Assembly (NCBI RefSeq): GCF_020405225.1 | Contig: NZ_CP084474.1 | Span: 270,335-334,334 of the forward strand | DNA length: 64,000 bases | Source of the DNA: Natrinema sp. DC36 | Lineage (GTDB): Archaea > Halobacteriota > Halobacteria > Halobacteriales > Natrialbaceae | Reading direction: 5' to 3' | In this document: positions 16,877 through 25,859 of the stretch, piece by piece | Layout: each line of letters opens with the position of its first letter | How positions within the stretch are numbered: position 1 is the stretch's first letter | Program-made: the position numbers and the translations under genes | The notes under the pieces: model-generated | What the model saw: only the letters and a program-made list of their open reading frames with translations | The model's database searches: none | Told to the model about the DNA's origin: nothing

Positions 16877-16893
16877 AACGGGTACAACCCGTT
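16877..16893. repeat. 7-3-7 palindrome next to iterons
   Basis: AACGGGT-ACA-ACCCGTT, 28 bp before the first iteron and about 100 bp upstream of the prim-pol-like start codon. It is likely a second protein-binding element in the same control region. Confidence 0.6.
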
Positions 16894-16920
16894 CTATACT
16901 AGTTGGTTTTTGGCCGGATT

Positions 16921-17007
16921 TTACCCTGGACAATACTCCCGTCTGGTGGTTCTTACCCCGGACACCCGTAGATCGGTTTACCCCGGACAAACAATTACCC
17001 CGGACAA
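16921..17007 (+). repeat. four direct repeats (iterons) TTACCCCGGACAA
   Basis: Copies: TTACCCTGGACAA (16921-16933), TTACCCCGGACAC (16953-16965), TTACCCCGGACAA (16978-16990) and TTACCCCGGACAA (16995-17007). The start-to-start spacing shrinks from 32 to 25 to 17 bp. They occupy the 357-bp gap between the coupling ATPase gene and the replication gene, on the promoter side of the latter. They are read as a plasmid replication origin or an autoregulatory operator. The rest of the gap has no gene. Confidence 0.85.
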
Positions 17008-17133
17008 GAACTGAGAAGAAGGGGAGTTTGTGGTAGAGATAGCTATATACGGTCGAATTGCTGATCGATCCACAAGTAGAATCGAATCGCGTAGCATCGG
17101 GACCAACAACCATACTATATCTGTCAGCTATCA

Positions 17134-20100
17134 TTAGTCGAGTAGTCGATTCCCTTCGGCTGTCAGATCGATCCCGATATAGACATTCACTTTATCGTCG
17201 CCATCTCTGACGCGATCACTATCATAGTCAACAGCGTTCGCGAGTTTCCGACCGAACCAGACCATATTTGTTCCGTCCAGGTCATGGAAATCGGCCCAGT
17301 TGGAGTACGCCCCAAAGAGTTCGTTCTTCGGCACTTGCGCTCCATCAACTTCCTTCACATACATCGCTGCGAACGCTTCTACACCATCGCTATTCGGATC
17401 GATATCCATCGATACCTCTGATTCTAATTCATCCGGTAGGGTCTCCTCCACCTCTTGATTCGAAGTTGACCTTTCAGAATGAACTGAATCCTTAGTCGGA
17501 TTACCGGCCCAGAACTCCAGATCACCAGAGTCCTTCGGCAATGAATGTATCTCCCCACGATGGAAAAGTATCGGACTGCCGTCTTCTGAGAGAATCAATA
17601 CAATATAGCTATCACGCGAAATGTCTGCCTCATGTAACTCGATATCAGGAACAAACGGCCGTTTGATCGGTGTCCACTCCTCCTCAAAACCGTCTCTCGA
17701 GTCATGGACATGGGTTTCCCCAGCTTCATAGACAGTATATTGGCCGGTTTCTCGATCATAGCTATAGTAGGCTGGCACACTGTCTTTCGAGAGGGTGCCC
17801 ACATCTGGAACGCGAGCAAACTCTGTTTTACCGTCTGAAAGAACGATATCACCGTCCCCTCGTGTCCAAACAGTTCGGTTCGTCTCAGACGTCTTGGGCC
17901 GAACGGCAGTGACGCCACCGTGAGCGGTCGCACCACCACCGAAGGTCACGACCTCGTCGCAGTTGTAGAATTGTTCAGTGCCATCGGCTCGTTCTTGCAG
18001 CGGTGGCGAGAGAATATTCTCAACTCGAGACGCCCATTCTGTCTCGGAGTCACCAGGTCGAACGACGAAGACCGGAATTCGATCCGCTTCGTGGGCTCGC
18101 TTGAGATTCTGCAAGACCTTCACGGGACGATCCGGCGTCGTTGTCTCAGCCTCGATGTTGAACACGACGTCGTGATCTGGATGCGTCGCGATGGCGTCCG
18201 GTTGCTCGCTTCCGTCCTGCTCGAGAATTTCGACACTGAATCCACGCTCTGTAAGCGCTGTCTCCGTCTCGAGGAGGACTGCATCGTGTGTAGAGCCACC
18301 GGCAGATCTGACAGTGCCCGTCTCGGGTTCGACCACTGTTTCTCCGTCATCAGTGAGCCGAGCTACGATATCGTCGTTCTGTAGCGTAACCTCGAGTAAT
18401 CGGGATTCTTCACGAACGTCAGGCAAGTCTTTAGGGGAAACGTCGATCTCAGGCTCGGTATTCTCGAGACGGGCCGCGAGTTCCTCGTCGACGATAGTGA
18501 CATCGACCCAGCCGTTTTCCGCTCGTACGCTTTCTCGAATCTGAACTGCACGAACGGCTTCCGCCATCGTTTCCTCGAGAATCTGCGTGGGGTTCGCTGC
18601 TTCATTTGAATCACTATAGATGAGATCCTGCAGGATCTCAGCGTCCGCCAGCGGATCAGTCCCATACCTCTCGAGGCTCTGTTCGATGATTCGATCAACA
18701 GCATCTGGTTCCCGAAGGGGCGGGTATGGCGGAAACGTCCGGATCAAGACGGGTTCAGAGTAACGCCCGCCCGAGAGCGGGATCCGCGTCCAGACTTTGA
18801 ACTGATCGGTCGTGATGAGGTCCTCTGCCGTGTAGTCGCGGAAGCGTTTCATCAACAACTCGGCATCGTCGCTGTCGTTGACCGAGAACGTGAGCAGGTT
18901 ATCACAGTTGTTCTGCATCGCTTTCAGCGTGTCCTCGTCGAACTGAGAGGGATACTGCGAAGCCAAAGTCACCGACAACCGCATCGACCGAGCACGGGCT
19001 AGCATCGACTCGATATCGAGATTGTCGCTCGCAATATCGTCGAACTCGTCACAGAGAACGAAGTAGGGATCTGGATCGATATCGAGTTCGTACGACCGCC
19101 GCTGGATGGCTGACCACAGATTCCGCATCACACCCAGCGTCACCATCTTTTTGATGTCCGTGTTCTCGACCGGCGTACGAACGATGACGATTCGATCGTT
19201 CTCAATGATATCGTGGAAGTTGATCGTACTCTCACGATGGGCGATAATCCGGCGAATTACCGAGTTCTCGACCCAGGACTTAATCCGTTTCAAGAGCGGG
19301 CGGACCGTCTCCTCTTCCATATTCGCGATCTCGAGACAGAATTCTCGGATATAGGGATCCTCGACATCAAGTGCGAAATCCTCCCGTCGATCGGCATTCA
19401 GCAAGATGAAATACATATCGATGACCGAAAACGGCTGCTCCGATTTCATCATGGCTCGAGCCATCGACTCAGTGATCGCTTCCATGTTGATGCCCCAGTA
19501 GTCGGAGGTATCGAAGACTGCTTTCAGGTTCTCGACCCGGTTTTCAATCTCGTTCTCGAGTTCCTCAGTCGTCTCGCAGTCGGGCACCTCGAGGAAATTC
19601 ATTCCCACTGTATTCTCGTGGGTGGTCGACCCGGGCTCGATCCAGACGACGTCCTCGAGACGATGTTTGGGGAGCATCCGAAGGAGTTCTCGAGAATCAC
19701 GACCCTTCGGATCGAAGTATGTGAAGCCGTAGCCCGAATAAGCCCACTGCACCATCATATTCAAGAGTTGAGTCGTCTTTCCGTAGCCGGTCGTCCCTGC
19801 AATCCAGTTGTGCCGGAAGAGCGAGTCAAATCGGAGCGGAGCCTCACGAAAGCCAGTCTGGGGATCCTCTGTGTAGCCGACCCAGAGTGGAGACGGTGCG
19901 TCGTACATCCCAGCTTCAAACATTTCTCGGACGAATGGGCCTGCAACCGTCCCTTCGTCGGCCGTTTCCGTGAGGATCGGCTTGCCACCGACACGGGTCG
20001 TGTCTTGGTCGACGATATGATATTCCTCGCCAGACATTGATCGCTGGTCAGTGGACGACCCAGTGCCAGCATTCGTGGATTCATCGTCTGCTGATTCGGC

Positions 20101-20163
20101 CTCACTGCTTTGGTCGCCACTCGAAGTCTTCCCACCGTGTCCGAAGAACCGATCAAATACCAT
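17134..20163 (-). CDS. VirD4/TraG-like conjugative coupling ATPase with C-terminal nuclease-like domain
   Basis: The 1009-aa protein starts at MVFDRFFGHGGKTSS (20163), overlapping the upstream gene by 11 bp. Its FtsK/HerA-type ATPase core has Walker A GTTGYGKTTQLL (about residue 125) and Walker B YFVLCDEFDDIA (about 370). A following arginine-finger and sensor region includes LARARSMRLSVTLASQYP. Coupling proteins of this class pump substrate DNA into the type IV channel. No strong N-terminal membrane helices are present, so membrane anchoring probably comes from partners. At about residues 625-725 a region reads ALTERGFSVEILEQDG, PDAIATHPDHDVVFNIEAET and VKVLQNLKRAHEADRIPVFV, which resembles a PD-(D/E)xK nuclease fold. 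The last 250 residues are acidic and beta-rich. Confidence 0.85.
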   Translation of the reverse strand: MVFDRFFGHGGKTSSGDQSSEAESADDESTNAGTGSSTDQRSMSGEEYHIVDQDTTRVGGKPILTETADEGTVAGPFVREMFEAGMYDAPSPLWVGYTEDPQTGFREAPLRFDSLFRHNWIAGTTGYGKTTQLLNMMVQWAYSGYGFTYFDPKGRDSRELLRMLPKHRLEDVVWIEPGSTTHENTVGMNFLEVPDCETTEELENEIENRVENLKAVFDTSDYWGINMEAITESMARAMMKSEQPFSVIDMYFILLNADRREDFALDVEDPYIREFCLEIANMEEETVRPLLKRIKSWVENSVIRRIIAHRESTINFHDIIENDRIVIVRTPVENTDIKKMVTLGVMRNLWSAIQRRSYELDIDPDPYFVLCDEFDDIASDNLDIESMLARARSMRLSVTLASQYPSQFDEDTLKAMQNNCDNLLTFSVNDSDDAELLMKRFRDYTAEDLITTDQFKVWTRIPLSGGRYSEPVLIRTFPPYPPLREPDAVDRIIEQSLERYGTDPLADAEILQDLIYSDSNEAANPTQILEETMAEAVRAVQIRESVRAENGWVDVTIVDEELAARLENTEPEIDVSPKDLPDVREESRLLEVTLQNDDIVARLTDDGETVVEPETGTVRSAGGSTHDAVLLETETALTERGFSVEILEQDGSEQPDAIATHPDHDVVFNIEAETTTPDRPVKVLQNLKRAHEADRIPVFVVRPGDSETEWASRVENILSPPLQERADGTEQFYNCDEVVTFGGGATAHGGVTAVRPKTSETNRTVWTRGDGDIVLSDGKTEFARVPDVGTLSKDSVPAYYSYDRETGQYTVYEAGETHVHDSRDGFEEEWTPIKRPFVPDIELHEADISRDSYIVLILSEDGSPILFHRGEIHSLPKDSGDLEFWAGNPTKDSVHSERSTSNQEVEETLPDELESEVSMDIDPNSDGVEAFAAMYVKEVDGAQVPKNELFGAYSNWADFHDLDGTNMVWFGRKLANAVDYDSDRVRDGDDKVNVYIGIDLTAEGNRLLD

Positions 20164-21340
20164 CGTACCCCTCCTGATCGTGAGTAGGGCCATCAACGGG
20201 AACTGCTGCCTCGTCGGGGGCACCGGATGTCTGCCCACCAGTCGGCGGCTCCTCAGCATCGTATCGAGACCCATCCGATGGAAGCCGGTCACCACGCTGC
20301 GTGTATCGCCAGTCGATCTTCGGCGTCTCAATTTCCGCATTGGGAATATGTGCGACGCCGGCGAGTTCGTCGACGGTCATGATCATACGGCGATCGATCC
20401 ACTCGCGGTCGCGCATTCGAGAAAGGAATTGTCGAAGTCGTTTGGCTCGTTTCCGCTCTTTACGATGCCAGACCGGAGTATCGTCGAGTCCCTGCTCCGT
20501 AACCGCGTTGTAGTACTTCCTGAACATCCCCGCAACGCCGCGGGCTCGAGCCTCAGCCTCGGCCTGTTCACTCGAGGCCGCCAATACGCGAATATTCACG
20601 TGGAACGCCTGTTGCCCACGCTGCTGTTCGATCGTCTTTGCGGCCTGCTTGTCCTTCGCGCTCGCCGGTCGGGTTCGGGGATTCAGCCATCCTACGGATG
20701 TCCCTTGGCGAAGTGCATGAGCGAGTTCGTCGACGCTATTGTGCTTGAAGCGGTCGCCGTCAGTCCACGACTGCTTTGCAGGCCGGAAAATAACCTGTGT
20801 GACGACTGTACTCTCGTCGAGTGACAGCATTTCGCTGGTGATCTCGCCGTAGGGATCCGTCTCGAAGCCTTCGCTGTTGTGATGGCGAATCGGGTAGTAC
20901 GGAATTTTCTCCATCTCGAGCCACGCGCCGGCGACGTACTGGTTAGAATCGATGACCGGAAACGCATGGCCTTCCTCGACAGGGAAGATCTCACTGTTCG
21001 CGTAGTTGTTCCCGACCCGCCGTCGGAACTTGTCTGCGGCTGCCTCGGTCGCAGCGTGCATATAGAACGAAATTTTGCCCTCATCGAACCAGACCTCGAA
21101 CGAATGGTGATCACTCGTATTCTTCCCGCGGAAGTTCGTCGTCACATCGTGGACTGATTGCAGAACGCCGGCCCCATCCACGACGCCGTTGTTCTCCTTA
21201 TAGGGGCGGATTCGAAGGAGTAGCCCTGGCGTATCTGCTTGCTGCTGGATGAACGATCCCTTCTCTCCAAACTCGAGTTGCGTCGCCTCGTACTGGGGCG
21301 ACGAACCGAGCAGTTTCGTGAAACGATTGAGCGGAGTCAT
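20153..21340 (-). CDS. coupling-protein accessory (N-terminal domain-like) T4SS component
   Basis: The 395-aa soluble protein starts at MTPLNRFTKLLGSS (21340), 5 bp before the stop side of the VirB4 gene, and overlaps the VirD4-like gene by 11 bp at its end. It contains LLLRIRPYKENN, FEVWFDEGKISFYMHAATEA, EIFPVEEGHAFPVIDSNQYV and a substrate-like RGQQAFHVNIRVLAASSEQA. These beta-rich segments resemble the domain that precedes the ATPase core in many archaeal and Gram-positive VirD4/HerA-like proteins. Here it appears as a separate gene, suggesting a split coupling protein acting as a complex. Confidence 0.6.
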   Translation of the reverse strand: MTPLNRFTKLLGSSPQYEATQLEFGEKGSFIQQQADTPGLLLRIRPYKENNGVVDGAGVLQSVHDVTTNFRGKNTSDHHSFEVWFDEGKISFYMHAATEAAADKFRRRVGNNYANSEIFPVEEGHAFPVIDSNQYVAGAWLEMEKIPYYPIRHHNSEGFETDPYGEITSEMLSLDESTVVTQVIFRPAKQSWTDGDRFKHNSVDELAHALRQGTSVGWLNPRTRPASAKDKQAAKTIEQQRGQQAFHVNIRVLAASSEQAEAEARARGVAGMFRKYYNAVTEQGLDDTPVWHRKERKRAKRLRQFLSRMRDREWIDRRMIMTVDELAGVAHIPNAEIETPKIDWRYTQRGDRLPSDGSRYDAEEPPTGGQTSGAPDEAAVPVDGPTHDQEGYDGI

Positions 21341-21344
21341 AGTC

Positions 21345-24300
21345 TTAGTTGTCACATTCGGGTTCGGTTGTGCGCTGTTCGGGAGCTGACGCTCCGCCAT
21401 CGGTCTGGATCGATGCCTCTTCGGTGTCTGTCTCTGCCTCAAGAGCCTGTTCGACGACTGCATCGAGGATCTCCGTCTTGGTGAGATCCTCCTCGAGAAG
21501 CTTGCTCGCCGTCTCAGCGGTAATGTCGAGACGGGTCGCAAGCGCGTTTTGCTGTGCCTCGCTCTCGACGAATTCCTCGAACGCGAGTAGTTCCGCTGAC
21601 TCGTCGTTCATCACCTGCTGGATGAAGGTCTGATCCGCTGACTCGTAGTCGATAACCCGCTTCTCAAACTCGTCTGCGACCACGTGCAAGGGATAGGTGC
21701 CGTGTTCCTCAACGCGAACGAGTGCCTGACTGTATCCGAGGTCCGCTTTCCCGGCGTCGGCACCTCTGACGTACTGGCGCTGTTCTTTTGTCAACCCGAT
21801 TTTGTCCGCCGTCCGGTCGTCGAGTTCGGGGAGTTTGTGGAAGACTTTGATCGGACACATCCCGATGATCTTCTCGGCCTGCTCGGTCTCGTAGAACTCT
21901 TGAGCGGTCTGAGAAAGTAAGACCATTCGGAGACCGGCATGGCGTTGGTGACGGAACGCCGTCTCGAGGAAGTCGAGATTGGCCTGATCCTCGAAGAGGT
22001 AGTGTGCCTCGTCGATCGCGAGTTCGACGTTCCGTTGGGTGTTCTTCGCCTGCTGGTAGACCGTCGACAGCAGCAATTGCATAAGGAACGTCTGCCGATC
22101 GATCCCCGAGGCACTCCCCTCGATCTGGCCGAGATCGATATAGACGACTTTGTTATCACCCTCGAGAATATCGATCTCCGAGCGATGAGAGAGGTTTTCG
22201 TAGGAGCCACCCTCGCGGAAGGGCTGGAAGGCAATCGCGAGTTCGTCGGCATACTGTGCGGCCCGTTCGCGAGCGGATTCGGATGCAGCGATGTTGTGCT
22301 CGTCCGGATTCTCGGCGATATCACAGAGGATCCGGTGGACGTCCTGCATCGTCGGCGAGTTCTCTGACGTGTGCGTCGAGACGTCGTCCTCAACAACCCC
22401 TGCCTGTCGATAGGCTTCGTCGATCACATACGAGAGGACACCTGTCTCAGCCCCGAGTTCGATATCACGCGCGTCGAGGAAGTTCTCGAGAACGGCGTAG
22501 ATCTCGTCTTTCTTCGCCGAGAGGGGAGAGACCCCATCGCTGGACTCGAGGACGTGCTGTGGCGTCTCTCTGATTTCGAGGGGATTTAGCTTCGTGTCGC
22601 CCCCGACGGTGATCGTTTTCGCGTTCAAAGCGTCCGCGATACCACGGAAGCCGCCGACTGGATCGACGAGGACGAGCATCGTGTCGTTGTGCCGCTTCAT
22701 CATTCGAAGGTGGCGCATGATGTCGCCGAACGTCTTCCCAGCACCCGGCATTCCGACAACGAGTTCGCTGTGCCCCGTCTCGAGTTCCCACGGGTTGATT
22801 CGGATGGGGGAGCCGTTGTGACCGTGATAGCCGTATTCGATGCCGTCGTCCATCATCTGGTAGTTCGACGAGAACGGGAACATCGCGCCGATCGCCTGAT
22901 TCGTCAGTGTGGACATCCGATCGCGACCGAGTTCGTTCGTCCCGAGCGGTGACACCGTTGCGAGGCCACGTTCCTGCCACCGGCTGGCAACCTTGAGCGT
23001 ACAGTTCGCCGGGGCATCCTTGACGATCGACCGCAAGCGAGTCGTCTGATTGTCGAGCGCTTGCTCGCTGTCAGCGGCAAGGCGAATGAACACGCCACCG
23101 CGGTAGAACGACGCTTTGTTCGCCCGAACGAGCGACCGCATGTATTTCGCCTGCTCGATATCGTCCTGGAGATCCTCGGATTTGAGGCTGTTTGCGTCGT
23201 GCTGATTGATCTTCAAATCCGAGATCCAGTCCGCCATCATGTCTTGGGCCGACTGGCTGTCGAACGGGTAGAGGTGGATACTGATATCCGTCTGAAGGTC
23301 GGTCTCGAGCAATAGACGCTCGAGGAGGCCATCCGACGGTTCTTCAGGGAACTGTTCGATCCAGAACGTACGGACGTACGTCTCGTCGTTGATCACGGCG
23401 TAGGTCGTCTCCCAATCGACCGTCGCTGGAGCGATAACCGACTGGTGCATCGTCGACGTATCTGGCAACCGCTCGCCGGAGGAAATCGAGAGATCTTCGT
23501 CGGTATTCTCTTCAGTACGATCGTCCGAACCCGGTTCCGGCGTACTGGTCCGTTCGTCCATTGCATCGAGGACATCATCGGGATCGGGCGTTGCTGGAAC
23601 ACCATCGCTAATCCCGTGAGAGACGACCGGGAACGTGCCGAGTGCATCCGTGATATCAGCGTACTCCTCAGGCTGACACGACCAGTACTCCTTCGTGATC
23701 CGAGCGAGGTCGTATGCGTCGACAGGGCTAACTGAACACCGGTAGAGCGACGAGCCGCCGCGTCGGAGCTGGGTGAGTCGTGACTCGAGTTGCTCTTCTT
23801 TGAGTCGCTCACGTTCAGGGTCAGTCAGCTCATCGGTCTGGAACCGGTCGAAGAATCGACCTAACATGGGCATCTCTGCGAGATAGGCGAGGACGCTGTC
23901 ACCCGTCTTGTCGAACTGTTCGACATCGTCATCGTTCACTGCAGTGATGAGGTAGTACTCGCGGATCGTTGTCGTCTCTGAGTCGATATCTCCGCTTTCG
24001 GTCGTGTTCGCGGTGACGTATTCCTCGAGAAGCCGCTTCAAGACCGGCCGTGACCGAACATCAGCGTCACCGAGTCGGTCCTGGTGTGCACGGACAACAT
24101 CGTCGTCGTCGACCTCTCGGCTGGTGATATAGATCTTCACCGGGAAGTCCACAGTCGAGTTAACGAACTCAGAAAGCGACTTTACAGCCTTCGCCCATGC
24201 GTCGTCGTCCTCGAGGGCCATGTTCGCTGGCTCGACTTGCATCGCTCCGACGAGTGCACCATCCGTTCGTTCGACAGCGTGGGGGTACACTCGTTGTAAG

Positions 24301-24644
24301 CGAGTCAGATACCGAACCTCGCTGTTGTCCTCACCACCGTGGGTATACTCCTTGTTCTTGATCGCCCAGCCGAAGCGGGCAGCGAGCCACTCAGTGAGCC
24401 AGAGGTATCTGGGCTTTACCTTGTGGAGCAAGAACAGGAGGATCGTGAGCATAATCCCGAATCCCAGTACCGGAATCGTCAGTGCAGCAGGGACGAACGT
24501 CGCTGCAACGACAGTGACGAACGCCACCGCGAGAAACAGCATGAGTTCGCCGATCGTGTACCCTCGGAAGAACGCCGTAGTGCCGCCTAGTGATTGATGG
24601 ATCTTTCTCGTACTATACTCGCTATCAGCTGTATTCGTACTCAT
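21345..24644 (-). CDS. VirB4/TraC-like T4SS ATPase with PrgI-like N-terminus
   Basis: The 1099-aa protein begins with a PrgI/VirB3-like segment: GGTTAFFRGYTIGELMLFL and two membrane helices (about residues 28-75) followed by KPRYLWLTEWLAARFGW. The VirB4 N-domain follows (about 110-560), then a RecA-type ATPase with Walker A GMPGAGKTFG (about 630) and Walker B ELAIDEAHYLFE (about 875), plus RHAGLRMVLLSQTAQEF. VirB4 powers pilus assembly and substrate transfer. Fusion with PrgI anchors it to the membrane. The C-terminal 110 residues are acidic and helical. It is separated by 6 bp from the VirB6-like gene upstream, so one operon is likely. Confidence 0.9.
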   Translation of the reverse strand: MSTNTADSEYSTRKIHQSLGGTTAFFRGYTIGELMLFLAVAFVTVVAATFVPAALTIPVLGFGIMLTILLFLLHKVKPRYLWLTEWLAARFGWAIKNKEYTHGGEDNSEVRYLTRLQRVYPHAVERTDGALVGAMQVEPANMALEDDDAWAKAVKSLSEFVNSTVDFPVKIYITSREVDDDDVVRAHQDRLGDADVRSRPVLKRLLEEYVTANTTESGDIDSETTTIREYYLITAVNDDDVEQFDKTGDSVLAYLAEMPMLGRFFDRFQTDELTDPERERLKEEQLESRLTQLRRGGSSLYRCSVSPVDAYDLARITKEYWSCQPEEYADITDALGTFPVVSHGISDGVPATPDPDDVLDAMDERTSTPEPGSDDRTEENTDEDLSISSGERLPDTSTMHQSVIAPATVDWETTYAVINDETYVRTFWIEQFPEEPSDGLLERLLLETDLQTDISIHLYPFDSQSAQDMMADWISDLKINQHDANSLKSEDLQDDIEQAKYMRSLVRANKASFYRGGVFIRLAADSEQALDNQTTRLRSIVKDAPANCTLKVASRWQERGLATVSPLGTNELGRDRMSTLTNQAIGAMFPFSSNYQMMDDGIEYGYHGHNGSPIRINPWELETGHSELVVGMPGAGKTFGDIMRHLRMMKRHNDTMLVLVDPVGGFRGIADALNAKTITVGGDTKLNPLEIRETPQHVLESSDGVSPLSAKKDEIYAVLENFLDARDIELGAETGVLSYVIDEAYRQAGVVEDDVSTHTSENSPTMQDVHRILCDIAENPDEHNIAASESARERAAQYADELAIAFQPFREGGSYENLSHRSEIDILEGDNKVVYIDLGQIEGSASGIDRQTFLMQLLLSTVYQQAKNTQRNVELAIDEAHYLFEDQANLDFLETAFRHQRHAGLRMVLLSQTAQEFYETEQAEKIIGMCPIKVFHKLPELDDRTADKIGLTKEQRQYVRGADAGKADLGYSQALVRVEEHGTYPLHVVADEFEKRVIDYESADQTFIQQVMNDESAELLAFEEFVESEAQQNALATRLDITAETASKLLEEDLTKTEILDAVVEQALEAETDTEEASIQTDGGASAPEQRTTEPECDN

Positions 24645-24650
24645 ACGAAA

Positions 24651-25859
24651 TTACCACCGAGAGACCTTCTGTTTCGTGTTCTTGAGCCCGCGCTTTGCTC
24701 GAGTCGATGTCTTCTGTGTCGCCTTACGAGCGTCATCGGCGGCTTTGTCTCGCATACGGCCCGTCTTCGACTTCCGCAGATTGTTGTACCGACCGGCGTG
24801 AGCCTTCGTCGAGCGGGCTGATGCACCGAGCTGATAGGCTTTCGAGTTGCCACCTCCGAGCGTCGTCTGGCCACTCTTCGTTACTGCGCCAACCTGATTG
24901 TTCGCGTATCCTCGATGGACGTTTCGGGCACCCCGGACAGCCTTTCCAGAGGTGCGTTTTGCCTTTGCAGCCCCAGATGCGGCTGCTGCAGGATTCGTTG
25001 CCGAGACGCCTTTCTGTGCGACGGTTCGTATTGCCGGGCTGCTCCAGTACACCGTCATGATCATCGTGATAATCGCCGCAGGAATCAGCGTCAACCCGAT
25101 GAACAACGAAAAAAGTCCATCAACAGAGGTTTCGAGACCACCGACCTCCCAGCCGATTCGGAAGAGGATGGCTGGCGGAATCCCAGCGAGCACTAAGCCT
25201 GGATAGATCCCTGAAGCCTGACGTGCCATGTTTGCCGCGGGACTAAATGGCCAGACTTCCATCGACCAGAGAACGCCCAGTAGCGGCATGATCGGCGTCA
25301 AGACGCAGAGTGCGATCCACCGGAGAGCGACGACAAATCCTGCAATAACTAAGAAGAAGTTCGATATGACGACCATCGCAAGAATGGTGAACATGCCTCC
25401 AAGCGAGGATTGGATGAGGCCACCGAGTCCTGCTGACATCTCGTCGACTGGGGCAATCGTCATACCTACTGCGTCGATGAACTGCAACGGAATCGATACA
25501 AGTGGAAACCAAACAAAAGTCCCCATAAATACGAGACCAAGTCGTCGCAGGAGCTGTTTTCGTCGGTACTCACTCATCGAACCTGCCCGGAGTCCAACAA
25601 ACGCAAAGGCGATAACCGACAGCATGATCGCCAGCGGCATGATGTATGAGAGGTATACGTCTTGGTACAAACTCTCCCATGGCGCATTGTCCGGGGTTCC
25701 AACAACCATATACCCCGAATCCGATTTTGGGGTCGGAACTCCGACGATTGGACCTAAGATCGCTTCATAAATGTCATTGACAAGGCCGAGAAGTGCATCG
25801 GTAAAATCCTCGATGACGTTCTCGATTGCATTCTCAACTTCGTTTTGAAGCCATCCCAT
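24651..25859 (-). CDS. VirB6/TrbL-like polytopic T4SS membrane protein
   Basis: The 402-aa protein has an amphipathic N-terminus (NEVENAIENVIEDFTDALLG) and six to seven membrane helices between about residues 72 and 285 (YIMPLAIMLSVIAFAFVGL, LGLVFMGTFVWFPLVSIPL, FTILAMVVISNFFLVIAGFV, ALCVLTPIMPLLGVLWSM and later ones). A long basic, Ala/Gly-rich cytoplasmic tail follows (about 290-402), which may contact DNA or the ATPases. The layout and position next to VirB4 match the VirB6 channel component of archaeal and Gram-positive systems. Confidence 0.78.
   Translation of the reverse strand: MGWLQNEVENAIENVIEDFTDALLGLVNDIYEAILGPIVGVPTPKSDSGYMVVGTPDNAPWESLYQDVYLSYIMPLAIMLSVIAFAFVGLRAGSMSEYRRKQLLRRLGLVFMGTFVWFPLVSIPLQFIDAVGMTIAPVDEMSAGLGGLIQSSLGGMFTILAMVVISNFFLVIAGFVVALRWIALCVLTPIMPLLGVLWSMEVWPFSPAANMARQASGIYPGLVLAGIPPAILFRIGWEVGGLETSVDGLFSLFIGLTLIPAAIITMIMTVYWSSPAIRTVAQKGVSATNPAAAASGAAKAKRTSGKAVRGARNVHRGYANNQVGAVTKSGQTTLGGGNSKAYQLGASARSTKAHAGRYNNLRKSKTGRMRDKAADDARKATQKTSTRAKRGLKNTKQKVSRW

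Noticed and set aside
16769..17134. 121-aa minus-strand open frame across the iterons
   Set aside because: It is Ser/Thr/Arg-rich without haloarchaeal acidic bias, and the four iterons lie inside it; read as non-coding control DNA.
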